A stretch of DNA of 64,000 nt from Streptomyces dengpaensis (GCF_002946835.1 NZ_CP026652.1:2852001-2916000); one strand, 5' to 3'; numbered from the stretch's first letter, positions 53,147 to 62,059 are shown. The notes: generated by a model not told the origin, from the letters alone. A program made the numbers and translations.

Positions 53147-54748
53147 ATGGAGGACTCTGCGTCCCCTACCACCACGAACGCGTCCCCCGGCGCCTGGCCC
53201 ACAACAGCGGTCCCCGGCGAGGGCATCCCCTGGAGCCGCGGGGACCAGCACTCCGCTGATGCGGTGTCAGGGGACCGTCCCCGCGACGCATCCGGTCCCC
53301 TGACGCCGCATGCCGCGGTCCCGATATCCACATTCACTGGAAACGTGCAGGCCAGCAGCGTGACAACGGGGACCGGTCCCCAAGACGCCGGAGTTACACC
53401 AGGGGACCGCAATGGGGACCGGGAAAACGGCTCGCGCCTATCGTCGGGGACCGACGCTCCCGTCGAGGGGACCGAGCAGCACAAGATCACGGCCGCTGAT
53501 GGCGAGGCAGGCACCGGAGGCCATGAAGGCGCGAGGGCGCAGGTAACTGCTGACGGGATCGCGCTGCTGGACGAGTTGCGGGCAGCGATCGGCAAGTACG
53601 TGGTGCTGCCCAGCGAGGAGGCGCTGACCGCGGTCACCCTGTGGGTGGCGGCCACACACATCCAGACGGCCCTGCAGCACGCGCCGCGTCTGGCGGTGGT
53701 GAGCCCGACGAAGGGGTGCGGCAAGTCCCGGGTTCTGGACGTGCTCCACGAGACCGTGCACCAGCCGATGATGACGGTGAACACCTCCCCGGCGGTCATC
53801 TTCCGGGTCATCGGCAAGAACCCGCCCACCCTGCTGGTGGACGAGGCGGACACCATCTTCGGCCCCAAAGCGAGCGGTGACAGTGAGATCCTGCGCGGCC
53901 TGCTGAATGCCGGGCACCAGCGCAACCGGCCCGCGTGGCGGATCTCCGGCCCGGATCACAAACCGACCCCGTTCCCCACCTTCGCCATGGCTGCCATCGC
54001 GGGGATCGGCGACCTGCCGGATACGGTCATGGACCGGGCAGTCGTGCTGCGGATGCAGAAGCGCAAGCCGGGCGAGAAGGTCACCCCTTTCCGCTCCCGG
54101 TATTCGGTGCCGGAACTCAACGCGCTGCGTGACCGGCTGACCGCCTGGCTGGGTCCGCTGCGCGGGCAGGCTGCCCGCATGGTGCCGCACATGCCGGTGG
54201 AGGACCGGGCCGCGGACACCTGGGAGCCGCTGGTCATCATCGCTGACCTGGCCGGCGGCCAGTGGCCCGCCCACGCTCGTGCCGCCTGCCTGGCCATGAC
54301 CCGCCACGAGGCGGCCCAGGACGAGCAGGGCAGCCTGAAGACGCGGCTCCTGCGCGACATCCACCGCATCTTCGCGCAGGCGGACAACCCCGAGGCCCTG
54401 GCCACCCAGGATCTGGTCGCCGCACTGCTCCAGGACGCTGAGGCCCCGTGGGCGGAGCACGGCACCAAAGGGCTGAACGCGTACCACCTGAGCAACCTGC
54501 TGCGGGACTTCAACATCAGCCCGGCCAACTACCGGTTCGACAAGGGAAGGCAGGCCAAGGCGTACATGCGCAACCGGTTCCTGGACGCCTGGGCCCGCAA
54601 CTGCCCGGACCTCGTCGAGGCGGCACCCGATCCCGAACACGGCGCTTCCCCTGCCCGCGTAACCCAGGGCAGGCTGCCCGCCGCCCCGACGGGGACGCTG
54701 CCTGTCGGCCCGCCCGGTGGCCCCGCCGCCCCGAAACGCGCTCTCTGA
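53147..54748 (+). CDS. DUF3631-domain P-loop protein of the mobile element
   Basis: A 533-residue protein. The first 120 residues are low-complexity Gly/Asp/Thr-rich and coincide with the GGGGACC cluster in the DNA. The core has a P-loop-like VSPTKGCGKSRVLD, Walker B TLLVDEADTIF, and a DUF3631 module (AWRISGPDHKPTPF, GDLPDTVMDRAVVLRM). A winged-helix-like end (TKGLNAYHLSNLLRDFNI) precedes a Pro-rich tail. DUF3631 proteins are common in actinobacterial plasmids and integrative elements and resemble replication or helicase factors. ATG 53147 follows GGAGAGGAACGT. Confidence 0.88.
   Translation: MEDSASPTTTNASPGAWPTTAVPGEGIPWSRGDQHSADAVSGDRPRDASGPLTPHAAVPISTFTGNVQASSVTTGTGPQDAGVTPGDRNGDRENGSRLSSGTDAPVEGTEQHKITAADGEAGTGGHEGARAQVTADGIALLDELRAAIGKYVVLPSEEALTAVTLWVAATHIQTALQHAPRLAVVSPTKGCGKSRVLDVLHETVHQPMMTVNTSPAVIFRVIGKNPPTLLVDEADTIFGPKASGDSEILRGLLNAGHQRNRPAWRISGPDHKPTPFPTFAMAAIAGIGDLPDTVMDRAVVLRMQKRKPGEKVTPFRSRYSVPELNALRDRLTAWLGPLRGQAARMVPHMPVEDRAADTWEPLVIIADLAGGQWPAHARAACLAMTRHEAAQDEQGSLKTRLLRDIHRIFAQADNPEALATQDLVAALLQDAEAPWAEHGTKGLNAYHLSNLLRDFNISPANYRFDKGRQAKAYMRNRFLDAWARNCPDLVEAAPDPEHGASPARVTQGRLPAAPTGTLPVGPPGGPAAPKRAL
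53209..53473. repeat. Iteron-like GGGGACC cluster (candidate replication origin)
   Basis: Ten GGGGACC heptamers in 265 bases: forward at 53240, 53270, 53368, 53402, 53414, 53446 and 53467; reverse at 53209, 53294 and 53375. Two adjacent copies form the palindrome GGGGACC-GGTCCCC (53368-53381), and GGGGAC-C-GTCCCC lies at 53270-53282. They lie inside the 5' part of the DUF3631 gene. Rep-binding iterons within a rep gene are known in some Streptomyces plasmids, so an origin is inferred. Confidence 0.6.
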
Positions 54749-54930
54749 ATCCACCGGGGTCCGTATCACTTCGTCGCATCCGTCCCCGCGCAGGTCAGCG
54801 CGGGGACGGACTCTGTCGCCGGGACGGTGTTCTCCGTACCTGCCCGCGTCTCCGTACCTGTGCTGACCAGGCATGCGACGGATGCGACGGACGTGACACA
54901 GCCCGATCCCCTCTCCTCCGGAGCACCACC
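54749..54930. other. Candidate oriT region upstream of mobC
   Basis: A perfect 12-bp hairpin, CCGTCCCCGCGC/GCGCGGGGACGG (54780-54809), is enclosed by a longer inverted repeat, TCGTCGCATCCGTC at 54771 and GACGGATGCGACGG at 54877 (13 of 14 bases complementary). A direct repeat of TCTCCGTACCTG lies between. Nested repeats directly before the mobilisation genes are typical of transfer origins, although the first hairpin could also terminate the DUF3631 gene. Confidence 0.5.
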
Positions 54931-55671
54931 ATGCACACCGAGAACGACACAAACCCCTCTTCTTCCCGCCGCTGGGGTTGGTTCAGCCGGGACCGACGAA
55001 CAGCAGCAAGCTGGAGCGAACGAGCCCCTAAAGAGGCTTCGTCCGCGCTTGCCCCCGCCCCTGGGGTGGCGGAGGGAGAGGGGGCCGGGCGCCAGCGGGC
55101 GCCCGAGCCTGAGGAGGGGGTGAACGAGCCCCGCACCGCGTCTACCGCCGACAGCGCCGAGCGGCCCGTCGCCGACTCCATCACCCCACACGCCGAGCCG
55201 TCCGCCCGTCAACCGCCCGCCGCCGTTGAGCAGCCCTCGTGGCGTGAGCCCGACGCCCCCGCACTGCCCACGCGGATGAACCGCAAGCGCACCACCGAGA
55301 AACGCGATCAGGAGAAGAAGATCCGCTTTACCCCGACCGCGGTCTGCCTCATCGATGCCGAGGCCAGGCGGCGCCACCAGAAGTTCGCCGGCTTCGTCGG
55401 CGACGCCGCCCTCGCCGTCGCGCTCGGCAAGGCGGGCATGGTCGGCAGCCCAGAAGACGACCCCGTCCGCCCGCTGGTGGAGGCCGTCGAAGCGCACACC
55501 AAGGCGCTGAACCGGATCGGCACCAACCTCAACCAGATCACGGCAGCCATCCACTCCGGCGCGATACCCGAGCGCGCCGAGGCCGTCCTCGACCGCATTG
55601 ACCAAGCCGCCCAGGCCAGTTACGCACTGATGGACCGGCTCCTGGCGGAAGGGGCCAGTCATGGTGCCTGA
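54931..55671 (+). CDS. mobC: MobC-type relaxosome accessory protein
   Basis: A 246-residue protein. The first 130 residues are disordered, Pro/Ala/Glu-rich. The conserved C-terminal part has a ribbon-helix-helix-like start (KKIRFTPTAVCLIDAEARRR) and the MobC box ALNRIGTNLNQITAAIHSG. MobC proteins bind oriT and help the relaxase open the strands. ATG 54931 follows CTCCGGAGC. Its 3' end overlaps the relaxase start by 11 bases. Confidence 0.88.
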   Translation: MHTENDTNPSSSRRWGWFSRDRRTAASWSERAPKEASSALAPAPGVAEGEGAGRQRAPEPEEGVNEPRTASTADSAERPVADSITPHAEPSARQPPAAVEQPSWREPDAPALPTRMNRKRTTEKRDQEKKIRFTPTAVCLIDAEARRRHQKFAGFVGDAALAVALGKAGMVGSPEDDPVRPLVEAVEAHTKALNRIGTNLNQITAAIHSGAIPERAEAVLDRIDQAAQASYALMDRLLAEGASHGA

Positions 55672-57355
55672 CGTCTCCACCGGCTCCAGCACGCTCGGCC
55701 TGATCAACTACCTCTTCGGCCAGGGGCGGCGCGACGAGCACACCGACCCCCACATCGTGGCCGCCTGGGACATGGCCGGCGCCCCCGACCCCGGCCGCGA
55801 CCCCACCGCTACCTACACCCACCTCGCCCGGCGCCTGGACCACCACGTCGACCTGCGCACCCGAGAGCTCGGCGGAAAGCAGCCGCCGCAGCATGTGTGG
55901 CACTGCCCTGTGCGCACCGCGCCCGGCGACCGCTACCTAACCGACGCCGAGTGGGCCGAAGTCGCCCGCCGCGTCGTCGCCGCAACCTGCATCGCCCCCG
56001 AGGGCGACGAGAAGGCGTGCCGCTGGATCGCGGTTCGGCACGCAGACGACCACATCCACATCATGGCCACCACCGTCCGAGCCGACGGCCGTCGCCCTCG
56101 TACGAACCGGGATGGCTGGCGGGCACAGCGCGAATGCCGAAAGATCGAGGCCGAGTTCGGACTGCGCCGCCTGAAGTCCGGTGACCTCACCGCCCCGCGC
56201 ACCCCGACCGGCGCCGAGCGCGCGAAGGCCGAGCGCCAGGGCCAGAACAAGGCCGCGCGGGAGTGGCTGCGCGAGCAGGCGTACGCGGTCGCCGCCGCCG
56301 TACGCAGCATGGACGAGTACTTCACCGTGCTGCGCTCCCTTGGCATCCAGGTCAGGCCGCGCATCGGCCCCGAGACCGGCGAGGTGACCGGCTACAGCCT
56401 GGCCGCGCCCGGCGACACCAGCCGGGGTGAGCCCATCTGGTTCGGCGGCTCAAGCCTCGCCCCCGACCTGTCCTACAACCGCCTGTGTGAACGCCTCCAC
56501 ACCCAGCCCCTGGCCGACCGCCCCCAACAGATGGCGGACCCGGCCGAACCGTGGCACCGCGCCGAAACCGCCATCCGCGACGCCCACGCCGTCCTCGACT
56601 CGGGCGACGACACTGTGGCCCAGGGCCACCTGGATGCCTTCGGCGACACCCTCCACAACCTGGCCCTCACCACCAACGGCGGGCACCGGGCCGAACTGCA
56701 AGCCGCGGCAAGGGCGTTCAACCGCGCCCGCCGCTCGGCGATCCGGGCCGACCACCAGGCCGCCACCGCCCTACGGGAAGCCGCCAAAGAACTCGCCTAC
56801 GCCTCACACGAGCCGGGCGGACTCGCCATCGCCCTGATCTTCGCCGCGCTCCACGTGGCACGCGCCGCCGCCAAGTGGCATGAGCAGCGCGGTCACGAGC
56901 AGCAGGCCGCAGCGGCCGAAGAAGCCTTCCGCCACCTGCAGGCCAGTTACCAGCAGGCCGCCCAGCCAGTCTTGGCGGATCTCGCGCGGCGCGCACCGCG
57001 CGCCACAACCGCCAGCCGCTTCGAGCAGGATCTACGCGCAGTCCTCCCCGACCACGCTGACCGCGTCCTCTCCGATCCAGCATGGCCAGCCCTGACCACG
57101 ACCCTCGCCCGCGCCGAGACCGCCGGCCACAACCCCCGACGCCTCTTGGCTGAAATCGCCGCGCGGCGAGAACTCGACACCGCCGATCGCCCCGTCGAGG
57201 TCCTCAACTGGCGCATCACTGTGCAGCCGAACAGGCGAGCACAGGCAGCTTGCAAGCGGAGCACCCGCACCACCCTCGTCACGCCCACACCACAGCCCAC
57301 GTCCACGCCCACGACAGTGAGCGAACGGTCTACGGAACGCGGCCGACGGCGATAG
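55661..57355 (+). CDS. Relaxase / mobilization nuclease
   Basis: A 564-residue relaxase. Motif I with candidate catalytic Tyr is LINYLFGQGRRDEH near residue 17; the metal-binding triad motif is RHADDHIHIMATT near 130. The C-terminal half is helical, probably for relaxosome contacts (QAAARAFNRARRSAI, REAAKELAYAS). It belongs to the actinobacterial MOB_P-like group. With MobC it would nick oriT; no T4SS or TraB-type translocase is seen, so the element should be mobilizable rather than self-transmissible. Confidence 0.93.
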   Translation: MVPDVSTGSSTLGLINYLFGQGRRDEHTDPHIVAAWDMAGAPDPGRDPTATYTHLARRLDHHVDLRTRELGGKQPPQHVWHCPVRTAPGDRYLTDAEWAEVARRVVAATCIAPEGDEKACRWIAVRHADDHIHIMATTVRADGRRPRTNRDGWRAQRECRKIEAEFGLRRLKSGDLTAPRTPTGAERAKAERQGQNKAAREWLREQAYAVAAAVRSMDEYFTVLRSLGIQVRPRIGPETGEVTGYSLAAPGDTSRGEPIWFGGSSLAPDLSYNRLCERLHTQPLADRPQQMADPAEPWHRAETAIRDAHAVLDSGDDTVAQGHLDAFGDTLHNLALTTNGGHRAELQAAARAFNRARRSAIRADHQAATALREAAKELAYASHEPGGLAIALIFAALHVARAAAKWHEQRGHEQQAAAAEEAFRHLQASYQQAAQPVLADLARRAPRATTASRFEQDLRAVLPDHADRVLSDPAWPALTTTLARAETAGHNPRRLLAEIAARRELDTADRPVEVLNWRITVQPNRRAQAACKRSTRTTLVTPTPQPTSTPTTVSERSTERGRRR

Positions 57356-57367
57356 CCAAGTCTGCTC

Positions 57368-58186
57368 TCAGCGACGGCAGACGAGGATGCCGCCCAGGCA
57401 CGTGACCTCGAAGGCCCCGTGTCGGGCGATGTGATCGACAAGGATCGCTCGGGCCCGCTCGATCGTGGCCTCGAAGGGCACGTCGTGCTGGTCCGCCCAC
57501 GCGCGGTAGGAGGCCATATGCGCGATGACCGGATCGGGGTCGTGGACCGTGATGGTGCCGGGCAGCTTGATCGTCTCCACCCGGCCGAACTCCTCGCCCA
57601 GAAAGGCTGGGGCCTTCTCCAGGGAGAACCGGGCACTGAGCGAAATACGGGCCGGGCCGCGTCCGGTGCCGAGGACGTCGCCTGCGGCACGCTGCCACAG
57701 GTCGTCGAGTTCGGCCTTGTCACGGTCGCTGTTGGTGGAAGCGATCACCAGCCCGTCACGGGCGACGACGCGGGACAGCTCCCTGACCGCCTGAGGGATG
57801 TGGGGGACGTGGTAGAGCATGTGCAGCGCCAGGGCGGCGTCGACGCTCGCCGTGGCCAGCGGTAGGCGGGTGGCATCGGCCACGGCGACGGGGCCGGGCA
57901 CGGCGGCGAGGATGCCGGGGGCGATGTCCAGGCCGAGCAGGGCCAGCTCGGGCTGATCATCGCGGAGCCGCTGGATGAACTTGCCGTTGCCGCAGCCGAC
58001 ATCGACCACGCGCCCGCGCACGCCGCTCAGTTGCTCGGCGACGATGCCGGGCAGGTCGTGACGGGGCGTCTGCCACTGGTAGAGCGACTGGCGGGCGGCC
58101 AGGTCCCGGTCGCTGTTGTAGGCGCTCCCGGCGAGACGACCCCGGTCGGTGACGGCGGCGTCGTGTGCGGCAGACAGTTCGGTCAT
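57368..58186 (-). CDS. Class I SAM-dependent methyltransferase
   Basis: A 272-residue methyltransferase. Motif I VVDVGCGNGKFIQRL near residue 62, motif II LGLDIAPGI, later VDAALALHMLYHV and DGLVIASTNSDRD. Its sequence resembles ubiquinone/menaquinone-type small-molecule methyltransferases. ATG 58186 overlaps the stop of the HTH gene (ATGA), so the two are co-translated. It converges on the relaxase with 12 bases between. Substrate unknown; it may be cargo of the mobile element. Confidence 0.85.
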   Translation of the reverse strand: MTELSAAHDAAVTDRGRLAGSAYNSDRDLAARQSLYQWQTPRHDLPGIVAEQLSGVRGRVVDVGCGNGKFIQRLRDDQPELALLGLDIAPGILAAVPGPVAVADATRLPLATASVDAALALHMLYHVPHIPQAVRELSRVVARDGLVIASTNSDRDKAELDDLWQRAAGDVLGTGRGPARISLSARFSLEKAPAFLGEEFGRVETIKLPGTITVHDPDPVIAHMASYRAWADQHDVPFEATIERARAILVDHIARHGAFEVTCLGGILVCRR

Positions 58187-59523
58187 GTCGGCAGCTCCGG
58201 TGGGTGGGCGGCGGGTGAGGCCGCGAGGACGGCCGTGTGCTGGAGTCGTTCGCGTAGGTGTGCGGCCTGCGCCGCTCCACCGTACTGCGGCTCTCCCAGC
58301 TCCCGGCCCAGAGCGGTGAGTCGGCGCACGATGCTGGCCGACATGCGCTCGGGCGGGGATTCGAGGACGAATCCGAGCATCGCCTCGGTGCCGTCCAAGT
58401 CGCCGAGGAGGAGGTGACCGCGGGCGAGATCGACATGGGCGGCGAACAGGTCGCCGACCGATTGGTCGTCGTCTTCCGCACTGCGGTAGAGCCGGACTGC
58501 GGTGTCCGCGCTGGCGATGGCTTGCCGGACGTGCTCCCGCCCGCCCACGGCCAGGTGGCTCGTCCCGGCGTACGCGAACTGCTTGGCGGCAGGGAAGGCA
58601 AAGATGCCCGGCACCTCGTCGTGACCCGGCATCGCCTCACGCGAGCGCTCGGCGTCCGCCAAGGCGGCCACCGCGCCCGCCTGGTCTCCGGCTATGGCGA
58701 GCGCCCGCGCCTCCAGGCTCGCCAGCCGGGCTCCGATACTGCCGCGAGCCCGGTGGTGGCGGCCGGCCTGCGCAAGCCGCGCCGCCTGGTCGTACCGCCC
58801 GGTCCAGTAGGCGATCAGGGACTCCACCGCCCGCACCCAGGCCAGCATCCCCTCGTGCCCGGCCGCCTCGGCACACGCCCGGGCGGTACGGGCGTGGGTG
58901 GCAGCCGAGTCGTAGTCGCCCAGGTCCAGGCAGACGTGCGCGGACAGCCCGCACAACCGTGAGGCGGCAACATACAGGTCGGCGGTCTGCCGGGGATGTT
59001 GGCGCCCGCGCAGCAGCTCGAACACCCCGTCCCGCAACCGCTTGATCTCGATGTACAGCTCCATCAGCGGATGGCTGACGTAGACGCGGGCGAGCCTTGC
59101 GACATCGGCCTCCAGCTGCTCGACGACGAACTCGTCGGCGTTGCGCTGCGCGATGAACCGTGCGAAGTCGGCTGACATCACCGCGTCCACCGATATGGCA
59201 CCCTTGCCGGAATGTGAAGGCACGGCAGGCCACGCTGGCCGCTCCGGCGAGGACCCGGAGGAGCTGTCCTCCTCGCCCCGGAGGCTCTTGCTGAGGGCCA
59301 CAGCCCGGTCGAGTGCCACGACATCGACGCCGAACACCTGCGCCAGGTACTTGCGGGTGTACGGAACCGGGACGCGCGCCTCGCGCTCGTAACGCCCGAT
59401 CTCCTTACCGGTCTTGGCGGCACGCCCCTCCAGGGCGTTGTACTCGTCGGCCACCCGCTGCTGGGTCCAGCCACGCTCAGTGCGCAGCAGGAGGAGCAAC
59501 GCGCCGATCCCCGTGTCGCCCAT
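58183..59523 (-). CDS. XRE-type regulator with TPR-like C-terminal domain
   Basis: A 446-residue protein. N-terminal HTH: ALLLLLRTERGWTQQRVADEYNALEG, then GKEIGRYEREARVPV. A helical repeat domain follows (AATHARTARACAEAAGHEGML, YDQAARLAQAGRHHRARG, HLLLGDLDGTEAMLGFVL). This is the layout of Streptomyces quorum or signal-receptor regulators. ATG 59523 is preceded by GGGGAGAGGGG; two upstream in-frame ATGs (59559, 59541) are possible. Coupled to the methyltransferase gene by an ATGA overlap and divergent from an HATPase gene. Confidence 0.88.
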   Translation of the reverse strand: MGDTGIGALLLLLRTERGWTQQRVADEYNALEGRAAKTGKEIGRYEREARVPVPYTRKYLAQVFGVDVVALDRAVALSKSLRGEEDSSSGSSPERPAWPAVPSHSGKGAISVDAVMSADFARFIAQRNADEFVVEQLEADVARLARVYVSHPLMELYIEIKRLRDGVFELLRGRQHPRQTADLYVAASRLCGLSAHVCLDLGDYDSAATHARTARACAEAAGHEGMLAWVRAVESLIAYWTGRYDQAARLAQAGRHHRARGSIGARLASLEARALAIAGDQAGAVAALADAERSREAMPGHDEVPGIFAFPAAKQFAYAGTSHLAVGGREHVRQAIASADTAVRLYRSAEDDDQSVGDLFAAHVDLARGHLLLGDLDGTEAMLGFVLESPPERMSASIVRRLTALGRELGEPQYGGAAQAAHLRERLQHTAVLAASPAAHPPELPT

Positions 59524-59627
59524 CCCCTCTCCCCGGAGCATGCGAACTCTGGCCCCCATAGTGGCCCCCTGCACGGCCCCCACGCTGGCTCCCGACCCAA
59601 ACGAGCGACGGCGGTTGGCTGTTGGCC

Positions 59628-60089
59628 ATGCCCAGCACACTGCCCGACGAGCCGGACACCCTCGCACCGGACCAAGCCCTCGACGGCGCCGTCGAGCACG
59701 AAACGATGCTCTTCGACCGGCGCCGGACCACCCCATGCGCCGCCCGCTCCTTCGTCGCCATGACCCTTACCCAATGGGGCCGGACCGAACGCCTTGACGA
59801 CATCCGGCTGTGCATCTCCGAGCTCGCCACCAACGCCGTCCTGCACGGAGCCCCTGCGGGCGGTCAGGTCCTCGTACGCGTCGAACTGCACGCCACGATG
59901 CTGCGCATCGAGGTGCACGACGGCGGCAACGGCACACCCGCCAAGCGGGAGTCACGGGGCACCGCCGACGGCGGCCGCGGCCTGCAGCTGGTGTCCGCAG
60001 TCGCCGACCACTGGGGCGTGATGGAGCGCCAGGGCCCTGGCAAGTGTGTCTGGGCCGCCTTCCACCACAGCGCGGTGCCCACATGCTGA
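59628..60089 (+). CDS. HATPase-type ATP-binding regulatory protein
   Basis: A 153-residue single-domain GHKL ATPase: ARSFVAMTLTQWG, N box RLCISELATNAVLHGA, G1 EVHDGGNGTP and G2 GGRGLQLVSAVADHWGV. This matches anti-sigma/RsbW-like kinases abundant in Streptomyces. It is divergent from the XRE regulator and overlaps the next gene by a few bases. No sigma or anti-anti-sigma gene is nearby, so the partner is unknown. Confidence 0.9.
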   Translation: MPSTLPDEPDTLAPDQALDGAVEHETMLFDRRRTTPCAARSFVAMTLTQWGRTERLDDIRLCISELATNAVLHGAPAGGQVLVRVELHATMLRIEVHDGGNGTPAKRESRGTADGGRGLQLVSAVADHWGVMERQGPGKCVWAAFHHSAVPTC

Positions 60090-60559
60090 CGCCTGCCCGC
60101 ACCGAGTCCTTCAGGCCGTCCGCCGGTCTGATCGCCTCCCTAGCCACCACCACGTGGTTGGACACCGCGCCGACCGGCGCCACTCTGTGCTGCCTCCTTC
60201 TCGTGCCCCAACCGCCGCGCAGCTTCTACGAGACGCCGGCCGTCATCGCGCAACGCATGCGCGCGGTCGCCGAGGCTCTGCGCCTCGGCCCCGCCACCGC
60301 GCCCCCGCCGGACATCGGGCCACGCCTGCGTCTGATCACCCCAACCGAGGTAGCCCTGCGCTTCGACGCCACCCCCTACCGCAAACGCATCCCCACCGGC
60401 CGTCCCTGGTCCCTCCTACTCGGCCAAGGAACCCCGGTGGCCCTCGTCCTGGGCCTCGACCCGCTCTCCCGCAGCGCCACACCAGCACAGATCGACACCT
60501 ACCTGGACCGCGCCACGCTCCGCCAGCGCCTCCTCTTCGCTCACACCCGAACCGAATGA
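60083..60559 (+). CDS. Hypothetical protein
   Basis: A 158-residue protein; ATG 60083 overlaps the HATPase stop. Hydrophobic stretch ATLCCLLLVPQPP near residue 32 is too short for a firm membrane call. The rest is basic and Pro-rich with TPTEVALRFDATPYRKRIPTG. I do not recognise the family. It sits between an HATPase gene and the aminoacyl-tRNA-synthetase-like gene and is probably cotranscribed with both. Confidence 0.65.
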   Translation: MLTPARTESFRPSAGLIASLATTTWLDTAPTGATLCCLLLVPQPPRSFYETPAVIAQRMRAVAEALRLGPATAPPPDIGPRLRLITPTEVALRFDATPYRKRIPTGRPWSLLLGQGTPVALVLGLDPLSRSATPAQIDTYLDRATLRQRLLFAHTRTE

Positions 60560-60587
60560 ACCCCAACCCGTCCCAGGGGGACATCCC

Positions 60588-61703
60588 GTGACGACCCATC
60601 CCGTCTCACCGAACACCGTCCTGGCCAACGCCCTCCACCACGCCGAGGACGTCCTGACCCCACGCATCCTGGCCACCCCACCCGAGCGGATCGTGCTGGT
60701 CGTCGGCACCCAGATCAACGGCGCCCCACACATCGGCACCTCACTTGTGCAGTCCCTGGCCTTCGCCATGGCTGCCCGCCTGCGCGGCCGCTTCGGTATC
60801 CCGACCGAGGTCCTGTTCAGCGCCCTCGACAACGCCCCCTACGAGCTGACCACCGATCCGGTCAGCGGCCACCGCTACCAGCGCGCCTACGCCCAAGCCC
60901 TCGGCCACGAGGCCCTGACCGACCTTGTCACCGCGCTCTACCAACCTCTGTTCACCGCGCTGTCCCGGCGCCTGGGCGTCCCCCACCGCGTCGAGACGTA
61001 CAGCCAGCAACAGGCCGGCGAGCACTTCCGCTGCACCTGGCTGCGGCTCCTGCCCCGCATGGACGCCGCCCGCTGGTGGCTCGCCCCCTCCACCGGCACC
61101 CCACACCTGCGCGTGCCCTGCCCGCGCCCCGGCTGCGGCTGGGCCGAGAAGCACGCAGAACGCACGCATGTCCGCCTCACCGGCTACGAGACTGCGCAAG
61201 TGGCTGCCGTCTGCCTCCACCACGGCCCATACCAAGCCACCCTCACACCCGCCGGAGGCGCCTATCTCGACCTGGCCACCCTGTACCGCAACGCGGTCAA
61301 GGAACTCGCCCTGTCCAACCCCCACGGCACGCTCCACGTCATGGTCAAGGGTGGCGACTGGGTCTTCGGCTCCCACCTGGTCGACGAAGCCCTCCAGGCC
61401 GTCGGCCTCACCCGCGCCCAACTCCCCGCCCGCTTGTACTGCCCGCAAGTCGTCACCGACACCGGTGCCAAGCTGTCCAAGTCGCTGATCCGCGAAGGCT
61501 GTGCGCCCTTGCCCGAAGGCGCAGCCGACTGGATGCTCGACACCCGTCAGTGGCCCGGCACCGTCGCGGAGTACGCCGAGCAACTGCTGGCCATGACCGA
61601 TACGTTGCTGTCCGACCCCCGTCACTTCTTCCGCTCGTACTCGGCCGCCGAGATCAGCCGCATGATGACCGCACCAGCAACCAGGAGCGTTCCCGCCCCA
61701 TGA
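60588..61703 (+). CDS. Class I aminoacyl-tRNA-synthetase-like protein
   Basis: A 371-residue protein with class I synthetase signatures: NGAPHIGTSLVQ (HIGH-like) near residue 43 and TGAKLSKSLI (KMSKS-like) near 300. Between them, VPCPRPGCGWAEKHAERTH and VCLHHGPY look like a zinc knuckle. The length and shape recall the catalytic core of class I lysyl-tRNA synthetase without an anticodon-binding domain. Such paralogues may modify tRNA, make amino-acid conjugates or aminoacylate other molecules. GTG 60588 follows AGGGGGACATCCC. The stop overlaps the ASCH gene start (ATGA), implying a functional link. Confidence 0.8.
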   Translation: MTTHPVSPNTVLANALHHAEDVLTPRILATPPERIVLVVGTQINGAPHIGTSLVQSLAFAMAARLRGRFGIPTEVLFSALDNAPYELTTDPVSGHRYQRAYAQALGHEALTDLVTALYQPLFTALSRRLGVPHRVETYSQQQAGEHFRCTWLRLLPRMDAARWWLAPSTGTPHLRVPCPRPGCGWAEKHAERTHVRLTGYETAQVAAVCLHHGPYQATLTPAGGAYLDLATLYRNAVKELALSNPHGTLHVMVKGGDWVFGSHLVDEALQAVGLTRAQLPARLYCPQVVTDTGAKLSKSLIREGCAPLPEGAADWMLDTRQWPGTVAEYAEQLLAMTDTLLSDPRHFFRSYSAAEISRMMTAPATRSVPAP

Positions 61704-62059
61704 CCGACACCACCGCCCGCGTCCGCGAGCTCAACCTCTACCGCCAGTACTTCGACCTCGTCGCCGCGGGCACCAAGACCATCGAGGTGCGGGTGAAATA
61801 CCCGCACCTCACCGATCTCGCTGCAGGCGACATCATCCGCTTCCGCATCAAGGGCACGGACGAAACCTGCAAGGTGAACGTCAAGCGGGTCACCGAATAC
61901 ACCAATTTCGAGGCCCTGCTCGACGGCGAGGGACCGGCCAACATCAATCCAACCGCTACTCGCGAACAGCAGCTCAACAACATCCGAGCCATCTACCCGC
62001 CCAAGAAGGAAGCCCTGGGTGCTCTGGCCATCGAAATCGAACGTACCGCTGATCATTAG
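61700..62059 (+). CDS. ASCH-domain protein
   Basis: A 119-residue protein of the ASCH fold: LYRQYFDLVAAGTKTIEVRVKYPHLTDLAAGDIIRFR, with the Gly-x-K-x-x-E/R pattern GTKTIEVRV of the family, and a C-terminal ALAIEIERT strand. ASCH domains are related to PUA RNA-binding domains; some are amidohydrolases or ribonucleases. It is coupled by ATGA to the synthetase-like gene. Confidence 0.9.
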   Translation: MTDTTARVRELNLYRQYFDLVAAGTKTIEVRVKYPHLTDLAAGDIIRFRIKGTDETCKVNVKRVTEYTNFEALLDGEGPANINPTATREQQLNNIRAIYPPKKEALGALAIEIERTADH

